From positions 55,238 to 119,237 of the forward strand of contig NZ_CAJXTC010000017.1 of NCBI RefSeq assembly GCF_913060805.1: a stretch of 64,000 nt of DNA, read 5' to 3'. Shown here piece after piece: positions 9,390 through 19,300 of this stretch. This DNA comes from an uncultured Draconibacterium sp. (GTDB lineage Bacteria > Bacteroidota > Bacteroidia > Bacteroidales > Prolixibacteraceae). The notes below the pieces were generated by a model. That model saw only the letters and a list, made by a program, of their open reading frames with translations, ran no database searches and was not told where the DNA came from. Made by a program: the position numbers and the translations under genes. Numbering within the stretch: position 1 is the stretch's first letter; every line of letters starts with the position of its first letter.

Positions 9390-11003
9390 TTACAAATTGG
9401 CAAGGAATGTACTTAAATTAACATTGGTATTGGTAAGATTTAGCTTTTTTCGCAGTCTCGAACGGGCTACTTCAACACTTTTTACACTTTGTTGGGTAAG
9501 TTCGGCAATTTCTTTCGACGACATTCCGAGCCTTAATAAAGCACATAATTTTTCTTCGGTTGGCGACAATTCTGGAAATCGTTCGCGTATTTTTTCATAA
9601 AAACCTTCGTGCACCTGCTGGTACCTGGTTTCAAATTCTTCCCAAACCGAACTGTTCAAACTTGCCTTTAACGACTTGGTGGAATCTTCAAGTATCGCTT
9701 TAACTTCCGACTTTGCTTTACCCTTCACATCCGACAATTGCTTTATTACCTTTTTCAGAATTTGGTTTTTCTCCACCAGATAAAGTTCTTTCATTACCAG
9801 TTCTCTTTCGCGTAATTCCAGATCTTTTTCCAGTGTTTTCATCGCCAAGTACGCACCTTTGTCTTTGCTTTTATTCAGCCTGAAATACAACACAAAAATG
9901 ATGAGACCAAGTAGCAGTCCCAGGATTATTACTCCATAAATCAGTTTTATTCGCGCGTTTTGGCTCTTGTACTGTTCCTGCTCTTTTTCAAACTCATGCG
10001 TCATTTCCAGGCGTGTGATTTCCTGAACAGTTTTTTCGTTAAAAATACTATCCTGACGGGTGGTATAATTTTTATAATAATCAAGTGCATCGGAGAAGTT
10101 TCCTGCGCTTTGTTCAATCTCGTACAACAAATAATACGCTTCACTTTCCAGTACAAACGACTTTGTTTTTTCTGCGGCCTGCAGACTTTGCAAGGCTTTT
10201 GTCAGCGCCTCTTCTATCTTGTTTTTCTCATAAAGATACTGAGCGATTTGCCGGTTTGCTCGTGACAATTCGATCATGTCATCAAATTCCTGGCTATATT
10301 TTACAGCTAGCTGCAGCGTTTGCAGCGCTTCATCTTCCTGATTTAGGCGAAAATAATTTTCTGCCATCGAATTATAGATCGAAGCCAGCCGGTTTTCGTA
10401 ATTATATTCCGACGCATTCTCAACCGCCATTTCAAAAAACGACTGTGCCTTTTTCAGCTCTCCCCGCTTTTCACTGATAATTCCCATGCTGTTATAAAAA
10501 ACATGCATTTGTGACAGATTCGAAGAGTCGCCCCGCGCCAGCAATTCGTTCTGTTTTTCAAACAGTTCCTGGTATAAATTCCAGGCTTTGTCGTACTCCT
10601 CTAATTGCAAATGTACTCCGCAAATGTTATTGATTTGCCCAATCAGGAGGTTATCCTCGCCGGTATTTTCATATATTTTTTTGCTTTCAAGAAAATGCTC
10701 TAAAGACCTGTCGTAAACACCAATGTGATATAAAATTATCCCCATATTATTGTGGGCCTGTGCAGTTAAAAGCGGATCACCTACTTCTTCAGAGGTAGTT
10801 AACGCCTGTTGCGCATAACTCAAACTTTCTGATAGGTTTTGTGAGCGGGTTTGTCTCGAAAGTTCAATTAGAATCTCGGTTCTGGTGGCATCATCATTAG
10901 CCTGCTGAAGTTCTTGCAAAAGCGTACGAAACTCCCCATCATTTTGTGCCTTGAGCGAAAACGAAAAAAGTAGCATCAATAACAAGCATACAATTTTATT
11001 CAT
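9390..11003 (-). CDS. TPR sensor with transmembrane segment and LuxR-type HTH
   Basis: 537 residues. A signal peptide (about 1-20, ending LKAQ) is followed by tetratricopeptide repeats from about 45 to 330 in the periplasm, a single membrane helix at about 354-374, a coiled coil (about 385-440) and a C-terminal helix-turn-helix. The last 60 residues, LSPTEEKLCALLRLGMSSKEIA and SVKSVEVARSRLRKKL, match the GerE/LuxR recognition fold. This layout is common in Bacteroidota as a one-component membrane-bound regulator. It lies 249 bp upstream of the protease gene on the same strand, which hints at but does not prove control of it. The target and the signal are unknown. Confidence 0.88.
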   Translation of the reverse strand: MNKIVCLLLMLLFSFSLKAQNDGEFRTLLQELQQANDDATRTEILIELSRQTRSQNLSESLSYAQQALTTSEEVGDPLLTAQAHNNMGIILYHIGVYDRSLEHFLESKKIYENTGEDNLLIGQINNICGVHLQLEEYDKAWNLYQELFEKQNELLARGDSSNLSQMHVFYNSMGIISEKRGELKKAQSFFEMAVENASEYNYENRLASIYNSMAENYFRLNQEDEALQTLQLAVKYSQEFDDMIELSRANRQIAQYLYEKNKIEEALTKALQSLQAAEKTKSFVLESEAYYLLYEIEQSAGNFSDALDYYKNYTTRQDSIFNEKTVQEITRLEMTHEFEKEQEQYKSQNARIKLIYGVIILGLLLGLIIFVLYFRLNKSKDKGAYLAMKTLEKDLELRERELVMKELYLVEKNQILKKVIKQLSDVKGKAKSEVKAILEDSTKSLKASLNSSVWEEFETRYQQVHEGFYEKIRERFPELSPTEEKLCALLRLGMSSKEIAELTQQSVKSVEVARSRLRKKLNLTNTNVNLSTFLANL

Positions 11004-11165
11004 TTTTTCTCTCTATTTTATCCGGAACAATACTTACGAATTTGCCGCAAATATAGTTATCCTGAAATTGTCCGGTCTCCGAAATATCTTAATTAAACAA
11101 AAAACAAAGCAGAAATAATATTCACCACCCTACTGTATTTAAACAACTTAGCTAATCTCTGGTTT

Positions 11166-13685
11166 TCAAAATCGCAACCGAAAATTGAAATTTGGAGTAA
11201 TTCCGAGGGCATGCTGTGTTATTTGTTCAATCTCATTGTTCTCGTTTACCAGGTAGTAAACATTGATAATATTGTCGCGATCGAAGAGATTCCACACCGA
11301 AAAACCTACCTCGCCATTCACCGCTTTCACGGTAAAATTGTACTTGGCCGAAACATCAAAACGAATGTATTCATCAAGACGGGAAGCGTTGGCATCTTCA
11401 TACACAATTTCATTGTTTTCACTTAGCCTATTCTGAGCCGGTTTTGTAAACGGTTTCCCGGTTCGGTAGTTAAATCCACCCGACATTTCAAATTGCCGAA
11501 ATGTATAAGTCCCACCTAACGATACCAAATGCCGGATATCGAAATTATTCGGAAAAACGGATGGGTTAAAATCCGGAAAATTATAATCGTTTTTGGCCAG
11601 CGTACAATTCGTCCAGAGGTTGGTATTGGCGAATCGTTTATTCACCAATAATTCAACGCCGTAGGTATTATACTCGCCAATGGCATGCACCGATTGGTAT
11701 TGATTCTGAAAACCCTGACTCGGCGTAATTATCCCCTCCACTTTTTTCTTGTACCCCTCCAACGACATCAAAAGATTATTGCGGTTGTATAGCACCCCAA
11801 ATGACAATTGTTCGCTGGTTAAAAGTGGCACACTGTTTTCGTTGGCTAACACCCAGCGGCGTTTTTCAACACCAAGAAAATCGGTTTGATAATCGATCTG
11901 CTGCGTAGTGTGCTGACTTTTTCGCTCGGTTAAAAGTTCCAGCGAAAAGGCCTCATTCAACTTGTAATTTAAAACAATCGAAGGATCGAAGGTAAACTTT
12001 TCGAATTTCGAATAATAATTGGCACGCAATCCGGCACGCAGATACAATTTACCCAGCCGTTTTTTACTTTCTGCCTCGGCATACAAACTTTGTATCCGAA
12101 GTACATCTTTCGCATCGCGGAAGTAACCCGGATCGCGAATATTATCCAGATTCCTGATACCGACTTCCTTAAACTGCAGGCCGCTTCGCAATAAAAATTT
12201 TGGACTGATCGTATTTTTCGAATCCAGTTTTACACCCCAGTCCGTAACTTCGTTCTCCTGCAAATGTGTCTCATTTTCAACATCCGATATATTGTCACCA
12301 TCTAGCAGGTAATGAGACATGTATGCAGAAAGCGCCGTTGAATTATTCTCATTCCAATCGTGAGAAGAATTGAGATTAGCCAGATAACTCGATTGCCCGA
12401 GACTACTTTTTCGACTTTGCAAGGCAGCTCCCGAAAGGCCACTTTCTTCGTATGCGATATTATTATCGATCTTCAAAAAACTGAGCCGAATTTTATCCTT
12501 TTCAGTTACATCATACAGCAGTTTACCGCTGATATCGTAAAACGAAAAGTCCTGGAATTTATCGATCGACTTATCTGTTTTCTGCAGGTTTAACAACACC
12601 TCGGTATCTTCAAACGCGCGCTCGTAATAACTTTTATAAGTTGGGGTTAAAAACAGGTTGTTTATCGAATGACGAAAGCCGGCAATCACAGATATCTTTT
12701 TTGTTATCGGAGCTTTAAAAATAATATCTCCGCTCACCATATTCAGCCCCGTTTCTACCTCCAGCTTGTTTAACAGCAAATCCTGCTGTTTCATATCGAT
12801 AATTCCCGAAATTCCTTCATCATAATAGGCGTTGGCACCATTTTTTACAATCCGTGTTTGATTGATTAGGTGCGAGTTAAATGCCGAGATTAAACCAAAA
12901 AAGTGCCCTGTTTGATACATTTTCACGCCATCCCACAAAACCAGGCTTTGGTCGTTTGTTCCACCCCGCGTATTTATTTCGGCAACCGTTTCGTTTATAC
13001 TTTGAATTCCGGGAAGTACCTGCACCGTATGCAAAACATCGGGTTCAGCCAGCCCGGGTAACGCTTCCAGGTTTTTTACATTCATTTGTATCGATCCATC
13101 CGGCAGTTTGTCCAAACCTTTGGCAATGTAGTTTATCACCACCTCTGCAATTTCATGCAGTTCAGGTGCCAGGTCTACAATTGATGCATCGTCCAACCAG
13201 TCATCTTCTCCCAGATAATAAAGCTTGTACCCGGTATGTCGGATTACAATTGCCGAATCCTTTTTCTGATTTACTTTTATTGAAAACTTACCATTTGCAT
13301 CGCTCAAAGCATAACTGCCCGAAGTATAAACATACGCACCTTCGAGGAGTTCCTTTGTTCCTCCATCGCGAATTTGACCCGAAACCCAAATTTCAGCAGA
13401 TTTATTTTGAATGGCAATATACCTGTTATTAAGCTGCCGGAAAACCAATTCTGTTTGCTTCTCCAGTTCCTTTAAACATGCTTCGAGCGACAAATCAGCA
13501 GATACGATATTCACCGCAATGCCGCTAATATTTTCGTCGGCATAAGTAAATACAACATCATATTTCGCCTCCATACGATGCAGAAACTGATCAAGTGGTT
13601 CTTGTTTCGAATGTTGAGCAAAAGACTTTATACTCACCAAAACAAGCAGAAAATATAGGATAAGCAGGGTTTTAGTTGCTTTCAA
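11166..13685 (-). CDS. TonB-dependent outer-membrane receptor with STN domain
   Basis: 839 residues. Order: signal peptide ending SFAQ (about 24), STN/secretin short domain (about 30-95), carboxypeptidase-like regulatory domain (about 97-180), plug (about 190-300, with INTRGGTNDQSLVLWDG), then a beta barrel ending in the aromatic FNFRLRF. The STN domain is the part that contacts FecR-type anti-sigma factors. Its start overlaps the end of the fecR gene by 14 bp, so translation is probably coupled. No SusD partner is present, so it is not a standard glycan-utilisation pair. The barrel sequence does not reveal the ligand; siderophore, protein or peptide are all possible. Confidence 0.93.
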   Translation of the reverse strand: MKATKTLLILYFLLVLVSIKSFAQHSKQEPLDQFLHRMEAKYDVVFTYADENISGIAVNIVSADLSLEACLKELEKQTELVFRQLNNRYIAIQNKSAEIWVSGQIRDGGTKELLEGAYVYTSGSYALSDANGKFSIKVNQKKDSAIVIRHTGYKLYYLGEDDWLDDASIVDLAPELHEIAEVVINYIAKGLDKLPDGSIQMNVKNLEALPGLAEPDVLHTVQVLPGIQSINETVAEINTRGGTNDQSLVLWDGVKMYQTGHFFGLISAFNSHLINQTRIVKNGANAYYDEGISGIIDMKQQDLLLNKLEVETGLNMVSGDIIFKAPITKKISVIAGFRHSINNLFLTPTYKSYYERAFEDTEVLLNLQKTDKSIDKFQDFSFYDISGKLLYDVTEKDKIRLSFLKIDNNIAYEESGLSGAALQSRKSSLGQSSYLANLNSSHDWNENNSTALSAYMSHYLLDGDNISDVENETHLQENEVTDWGVKLDSKNTISPKFLLRSGLQFKEVGIRNLDNIRDPGYFRDAKDVLRIQSLYAEAESKKRLGKLYLRAGLRANYYSKFEKFTFDPSIVLNYKLNEAFSLELLTERKSQHTTQQIDYQTDFLGVEKRRWVLANENSVPLLTSEQLSFGVLYNRNNLLMSLEGYKKKVEGIITPSQGFQNQYQSVHAIGEYNTYGVELLVNKRFANTNLWTNCTLAKNDYNFPDFNPSVFPNNFDIRHLVSLGGTYTFRQFEMSGGFNYRTGKPFTKPAQNRLSENNEIVYEDANASRLDEYIRFDVSAKYNFTVKAVNGEVGFSVWNLFDRDNIINVYYLVNENNEIEQITQHALGITPNFNFRLRF

Positions 13686-14589
13686 TCGTCAGGTCAATTT
13701 TATTTCCGTTAATCTCGTAATCCAAATTAACAGGAAATGTAATCGACTCCAAAGCAATTTCAAGATTTTTATGCGAAAAACTTCCGGTAAACAACTGGTC
13801 GAGGTCGATATCTTTAGCCGAAACCGACACCTGGTATTGTCTTTCCAACTCATCAACAACAAATTTTAGCGGAACACTTTTAAAGCTGCTTTCGCCATTT
13901 AACCAATCAGGCTCAGTTTTATTCGCAATAGTGTAATTTTCGTTTTTATTATCGATGATTCGAAATACATCATTGGGTTTTAAAACAACAGAATGCTCAT
14001 TAGCAAGCACTTTAACCGAACCACTGTAACAGGTAACTTCGTAAAAATCGGTCCGGTCTTTTACTTCAAACTCGGTTCCTAAAACGGTAACTTTTCCCTG
14101 TTTGGTTTTTACATTAAACTGCGATCCTTTTTTCACGCGGAAAAATGCATCGCCCTGCAATTCCACATTTCGTTTGTTTTCCCAACCCGACTCGGCAAAA
14201 CGGATCTTCGAATCGGCATTCAGTAAAACAAATGAAGAATCGGGAAGATAAACCTCGGTTTGCTCGGCTATCCAAGCTTTATTATTAGCAGATTGGCTGG
14301 TGAGATCGTAAACAAAGTAACCGGCCAATACAACAAAAACAAGGACTGCAGCAATACGGATTACCGAGCTTAATTTTTGATACAGCGAAATTACCGGCTT
14401 ATTTTCAATGGTGGTTTTGGCCAGCTTTTCGAATTCCTTTTCAGCATCGTAAGGCGGGGCAGCAAAATTATCCACAGCGTTCATTAGCCGCGACAATTCA
14501 GCAAACTCCTCCGAAGCCTGAAATTCCTTCTGCTCCGAATCCGACACTTCGCCGTTCAGCCACTTCCTTATTTTATCGCTTTTATCCAT
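13672..14589 (-). CDS. FecR-family anti-sigma factor
   Basis: 305 residues. Cytoplasmic N-terminus with a short sigma-binding region, one membrane helix at about 77-97 (IRIAAVLVFVVLAGYFVYDL), a periplasmic FecR domain (about 110-205: DSSFVLLNADSKIRF, NVELQGDAFFRV, VTVLGTEFEV) and a C-terminal DUF4974 domain that resembles STN (KFVVDELERQYQVSV, FTGSFSHKNLEIAL). It holds its cognate ECF sigma factor until the TonB receptor signals. Sigma gene upstream and receptor gene downstream give the standard order sigma, FecR, receptor on one transcript. Confidence 0.95.
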   Translation of the reverse strand: MDKSDKIRKWLNGEVSDSEQKEFQASEEFAELSRLMNAVDNFAAPPYDAEKEFEKLAKTTIENKPVISLYQKLSSVIRIAAVLVFVVLAGYFVYDLTSQSANNKAWIAEQTEVYLPDSSFVLLNADSKIRFAESGWENKRNVELQGDAFFRVKKGSQFNVKTKQGKVTVLGTEFEVKDRTDFYEVTCYSGSVKVLANEHSVVLKPNDVFRIIDNKNENYTIANKTEPDWLNGESSFKSVPLKFVVDELERQYQVSVSAKDIDLDQLFTGSFSHKNLEIALESITFPVNLDYEINGNKIDLTIESN

Positions 14590-14639
14590 TGTTTCAATTA
14601 ATAAACAGATTAATATACCAATTTCCTACCTTAGTTTTG

Positions 14640-15170
14640 CTAAATTTTTCGCAGTTCCACTTTCTCCTGCAAAATTCTCAAGGCCGTATATATTCGTTTT
14701 TCAACTGCTTTGCGCGAAATTCCCAACATCTCGGCAATTTCCTGGTGCTTTTTCCCTTCAATGCGGTTTAGCAAAAATGTTACCCGCTGCTCTTCCGTTA
14801 ATTCCCCGATTGCCTTTTGCAAACGATCGTTATATTCCTTTTCTTCCAGCAAAAACTCGGGCGACTCAACCGTATATTCCTTTGGTTTTTGCTGACGATA
14901 ATTCAGCACTGTTTTTCTGCGCGAAATAGCATTCAGCATTTCGTTATTGGCCACGGTAAACAAATACGACTTTGCTTTTTCGGGCGAAACATCGGCACAA
15001 TTCTCCCAAAGTTTTTGAAAGGCGATCTGCACAATGTCTTGCGGGGCACTATTTTCACCAAATTTATAATACAGGAAATCGTGTAAATCTTTCGAATACG
15101 CCATGAACAAGTCTTTGAAGACCTTTTCTTTACAAACTTTTTCAAGGTTTTTCTTTTTGCTCACTGTCAA
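14640..15170 (-). CDS. ECF-type RNA polymerase sigma factor
   Basis: 176 residues. The sigma-2 region reads FMAYSKDLHDFLYYKFG and DIVQIAFQKLWENC. The sigma-4 helix-turn-helix reads HQEIAEMLGISRKAVEKRI and is followed by ALRILQEKV. This length and pattern fit the Bacteroidota FecI-like family. It is the first gene of the sigma/FecR/TonB-receptor operon, separated by 50 bp from fecR. A divergent DUF4382 lipoprotein gene starts 130 bp away and may be a target. It is probably regulated by its own anti-sigma factor. Confidence 0.95.
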   Translation of the reverse strand: MTVSKKKNLEKVCKEKVFKDLFMAYSKDLHDFLYYKFGENSAPQDIVQIAFQKLWENCADVSPEKAKSYLFTVANNEMLNAISRRKTVLNYRQQKPKEYTVESPEFLLEEKEYNDRLQKAIGELTEEQRVTFLLNRIEGKKHQEIAEMLGISRKAVEKRIYTALRILQEKVELRKI

Positions 15171-15300
15171 TAATTTACACTGGAATTTTACAACTTCTGT
15201 TACACGAATATAAAAAAAAACAAAAACTCAGGTAGGAGAAATGGGAAACCATCTGTTTTATTTTCGAAAGTCGGACAACAGAATTGAATAACAAAATATT

Positions 15301-16185
15301 ATGAACAGGAAAAGAACATGGTTTACAACTTTAATTATTGCTGCATTTGCGGTGGTAATTGTAGTTTTTTCGGCGTGTCAGGAAGAATATGTACACGAAG
15401 AAATTGGTCCTGATCCTACTGACCCGGTAGTAAAATCGGGAGAACTGGTTATTCGCTTAACCGATGCTCCGTTCCCTACCGATTTGGTTGCGGAAGCCAA
15501 TGTTAGCATTAGCAAAATTGAGATTCACGAAATCGACGATCAGCTTGAAAATGCGTTCATTACGGTATCTGAAGAGGAACAATCGTTTAATCTTCTTGAT
15601 CTGACGAATGGAGTTTCAGCAATTTTGGCCGACACCGCTATTGAAGCCGGAACATACAATGAAATTCGTTTGTACATTGACTCGGCAAGTGTTATGCTGA
15701 CCGACTCAACGGTTTTCGATTTAAAAATTCCGAGTGGATCACAAAGCGGTATTAAAGTAAAAATCAATCCGGCAATTGACATCGACAGTACATCAACAGA
15801 AGAGATTCTGCTTGACTTCGACGTAAGTAAATCGTTTGTTGTTCAGGGGAATACAAAAACGCCGGCCGGAATAAAGGGTTTTCTTTTTAAACCGGTAATA
15901 AAAGCAACCACTCCATCAACAACAGGAATATTAAAAGGTACGGTTACCGATGAAGAGGACAGCCCGATTGAAGGAGCGCAGGTTTCGGTTTATGCGGCCG
16001 ACACGCTTTATACCACCTCGTTTACAGAAGAAAACGGCGATTATAAAATAATTGGAATTGAGGCCGGAATATTCGATGTTGAATTTGAAAAAGAAGGCTA
16101 TAACACTTCGCGTGAAGAAGGTGTTGAAATAACCGTAGAAAATACAACCAAATTAAATGCGGTATTAACTGCAGAGGAAGAATAA
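15301..16185 (+). CDS. DUF4382 lipoprotein with carboxypeptidase-regulatory-like domain
   Basis: 294 residues. Lipoprotein signal with lipobox FSAC. Residues about 45-190 form a DUF4382 domain (GELVIRLTDAPFP, VNVSISKIEIH-type strands, FNLLDLTNG, YNEIRLYIDSA). Residues about 205-294 form a carboxypeptidase-D-regulatory-like beta sandwich (ILKGTVTDEEDSPIEGAQVSV, YKIIGIEAGIFDVEFEKEGY). DUF4382 proteins are envelope proteins of unknown function in Bacteroidota. It is divergent from the ECF sigma operon and may belong to its regulon. The gene ends about 90 bp before a strong terminator. Confidence 0.88.
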   Translation: MNRKRTWFTTLIIAAFAVVIVVFSACQEEYVHEEIGPDPTDPVVKSGELVIRLTDAPFPTDLVAEANVSISKIEIHEIDDQLENAFITVSEEEQSFNLLDLTNGVSAILADTAIEAGTYNEIRLYIDSASVMLTDSTVFDLKIPSGSQSGIKVKINPAIDIDSTSTEEILLDFDVSKSFVVQGNTKTPAGIKGFLFKPVIKATTPSTTGILKGTVTDEEDSPIEGAQVSVYAADTLYTTSFTEENGDYKIIGIEAGIFDVEFEKEGYNTSREEGVEITVENTTKLNAVLTAEEE

Positions 16186-16272
16186 AAGAAGAAAAACAAG
16201 ATCATCAATTCGGTTTTATATATTGAAACTCTTTAAGTCTTTTTAGACATTGTTTCAAGACTTTGTTTAAGC

Positions 16273-16303
16273 AAAACCCGGGAGCAATTGTTCCCGGGTT
16301 TTT
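16273..16303. terminator. bidirectional rho-independent terminator
   Basis: Perfect stem AAACCCGGGA / TCCCGGGTTT around loop GCAATTGT, with a T-run on the plus strand and an A-run before it. It separates the converging DUF4382 and TamB genes. Confidence 0.92.
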
Positions 16304-16315
16304 CGTTTTATGAAA

Positions 16316-19300
16316 CTACTTCGAATCCAACTTGATAATCACATCAAAACCACTTTCGGTAGACGAGTTATTGAGCTGAAGAAACAGAAAGCGGAACAAT
16401 TCGTACTCCAGTTTTACCTCGTATTTCGAAATATCTTTTTCGTCGGTTTCGCCAAAACGCTGCTCGTAACTCACAAACAGGTCGTTGGTAATGTATTTCC
16501 CAACTACAACCGTTGCATTTTCGAAATCGCCGTCGCCTTTTAGTTCAATGTAATCCACATCCAGCTTCTCACCCAGCAGCTGGGTTAATTGCGACGACAG
16601 TAACGACATGGCGGCCGAACCGGCAATTTGGCCTGCACCCGAAACGTTCTCCTGTTGTTCAATGGTTAGCTCGTCCATCGACACACCAAACAAGATGTAC
16701 GAAAGAGCATCTCCTTCACTAACCTGGTTTCCATCGAGCGCAAAGTTTATCTCCGGCTGACTGGCAGTTCCCGACACGCGAACAGTTAATTCCTGCTCCA
16801 CTTTTTCTGGATTTCGGAAAGCATAAACAGCCTGAATATTCAGCCGTGGCATCATTTCCTCTCCTCCCTGAAAAGTGATACTTCCCTCATCGATTTTGAA
16901 AGTTTTGCCAAGCACCTGGTACTGCCCGCGTACAACATCAATATTACCAAATAACTCGAAGAATTCCGGGTTTTTGATGACTTCCAGCTTCCCGGAAATT
17001 TCCACAAACATATCTTTGTTTTTTATCCAGGTATTTTGCGGAATGGAAACGGAAAGTCGCCCGGTTAAATTAGCAAGCGAACTAAGATCGAGGGTATCAT
17101 TTGTGGAAATTGTATCGTTTATTGCCACTGACGAAGCAGTTGTGTCTTTCAATTTTTCTATTTCGCGCATTAACACCGGTTGTGGTAATTCCGGTTCGGT
17201 AAACTGCCCGGTTAAATTCATAATTGCCGGCAAATAAATATTAGCCTCCGGAATTTCCAGGTCGCCATCAAAAACCATTTTCCCGCCCTCGGATTTTAAG
17301 CTCGCATCGCCCGATAATTCCATATTAAACTGACGATGATCAACCGGGTTAAATGCGTTGAAATGAATATTTATTTCCGACTGTTTGATTTTACCGTTGT
17401 AAATGGCAGAGCCAAAATCAACGGTACCACTGGCTTTCAGATTTCCATCATCGGTTTTAATGTAAAACGAATCGAGCTGGGCAGCATCTTCCGAAAAATG
17501 GAGATCGAGCACAATGTTTTTGTACTCAATTCCATATTTTGGTATTAAAACCTCAGCATTGTTCAGGCTCAGATTACCATCGGGCTCGGGAGATTTTAAT
17601 GTACCTCCCACATTTACCTGCCCATTTAAAAATCCTTCCACCTTTTCGGCCTCCTCTAAAAATTGCATTGCCGACAAGGGGAAACGCTGCACAGTCAATC
17701 CGCCATTAATCGTAGCATTCGAATCCACCAAAAAGCTCATACTATCAAAACGGGCTTCCAATGGAATATTGGCATTAATTTCAAGCAGGCCGGTATCGAG
17801 CGGAACAATCTGAGCATCAAAATTCAAACGGTCGTTTTGTAGATTAAACGCGCCGCCAAAATCGGTAAACTTATAGCCGTAAACCAGGGCCTTATCAATA
17901 CTCAAATTTCCATCTAACTCAGGCGACGAGGCTGTTCCTTTAAGTCTTGCTTCGGCGTTAATTTTTCCGGAAATTTCGGTGTTCAAACCTAAGCTCTCCA
18001 ACAAGCCGGCAATATTTATATTGGCAACTTCAAACTGAAAATCTTCGTCGCCATACTGCGAAAATACGCCACCAGCTTTTATATACTGCGCTGTGTCGGA
18101 ATCAGCGGAAACCATTTTCAAATTACTTAGCCTGTATTCCAGCGAATCCAGTTCGATTTCTGCAGGTGCGTCTGCCAAGTGCAGGTGTTGGTTTTTAAAA
18201 TCCAGGCTCCATTCCAAAAGTGCGATTTTTATTACATCGCCAAGTACGATTTCGGACTTCAGCTGTGTTTGAAATTCGTTGCCATTTGCCTGCATTTCAA
18301 CTTGCAACGAATCGATAAAATAATTGGCAGCGGCACGAATGCTATCCAACACAAAACTTCCGGCATTGAAATTTTCTACCAGGGCGACAGCTGAAAAAGT
18401 GGTATCTCCCGAAGTAAGTTGCGCGGTAGCATTTACCTCAATTTTTTCGGCTGAGATATCTGAAAATCCGGCGTCCTGCAATTCTACGTTTGAAGCAAGT
18501 GACAGCGAATCCGGTTTTCCTGAAAGTTGTGCATTTATGATTCCCTGTCCGTAAACACTATCCAAAGGAATAAAAGCTTCAAATACCTCCGCATCATCAA
18601 AATCTGCCGACAATTGAAGATCCGAATTTCCGACTAAATTATAATTTCCCGAAGCCGTTAAATGCAGCGATTTTGCGTTTGCCCAAAGCGAATCGATTAC
18701 AATATTTTTTTGGCTATAACTTAAATCTCCCACAAGAGAATCCAATTTGTAACCGGAGAAAGTTGACGGGCTCAATTTCAAATTCGCGCGGGCTTGCAAC
18801 CTTTCAGGATCAAAATCTTCACCACTCAAATTGGCGATTAAGTTGATATCCGATTGTAACGAATCGTTACCCAGTAAAGGCGCCAGGTTCAGGCTTTTTG
18901 TTACCAGTTGCAATTCGTATTTTGGACGGTCCAAAAGATCTTTTATTTTGGGTTGAACGGAGACCGCTCCAAAATTTCCTTCAGCATCAATTTTCCCGGA
19001 AAGGTCTCCCCTATTCACTCGGAGGTTCATCTCAATCTTCTCCACGTTTGTTTGTGCAAAAACACAATCCTTAAAATCTGCATTTACTTTTAGTTCCGCG
19101 GTCTTCGGATCTATTCCGTTTCCATCAATTTTAAACTTGCCATTTATCGTATGATCCAGCTCCGAACTCCCCATCCAGTGCGCCAGATTAATATTGTCTA
19201 CATTCCCGGAAACCTTATATTTCAATCCTGTTTTGTCGCTACCATTGATAAACTGCAGTAGGTTCTCTGAAGCAAGATCGAGTTTGATCTGCTGCTCTTT

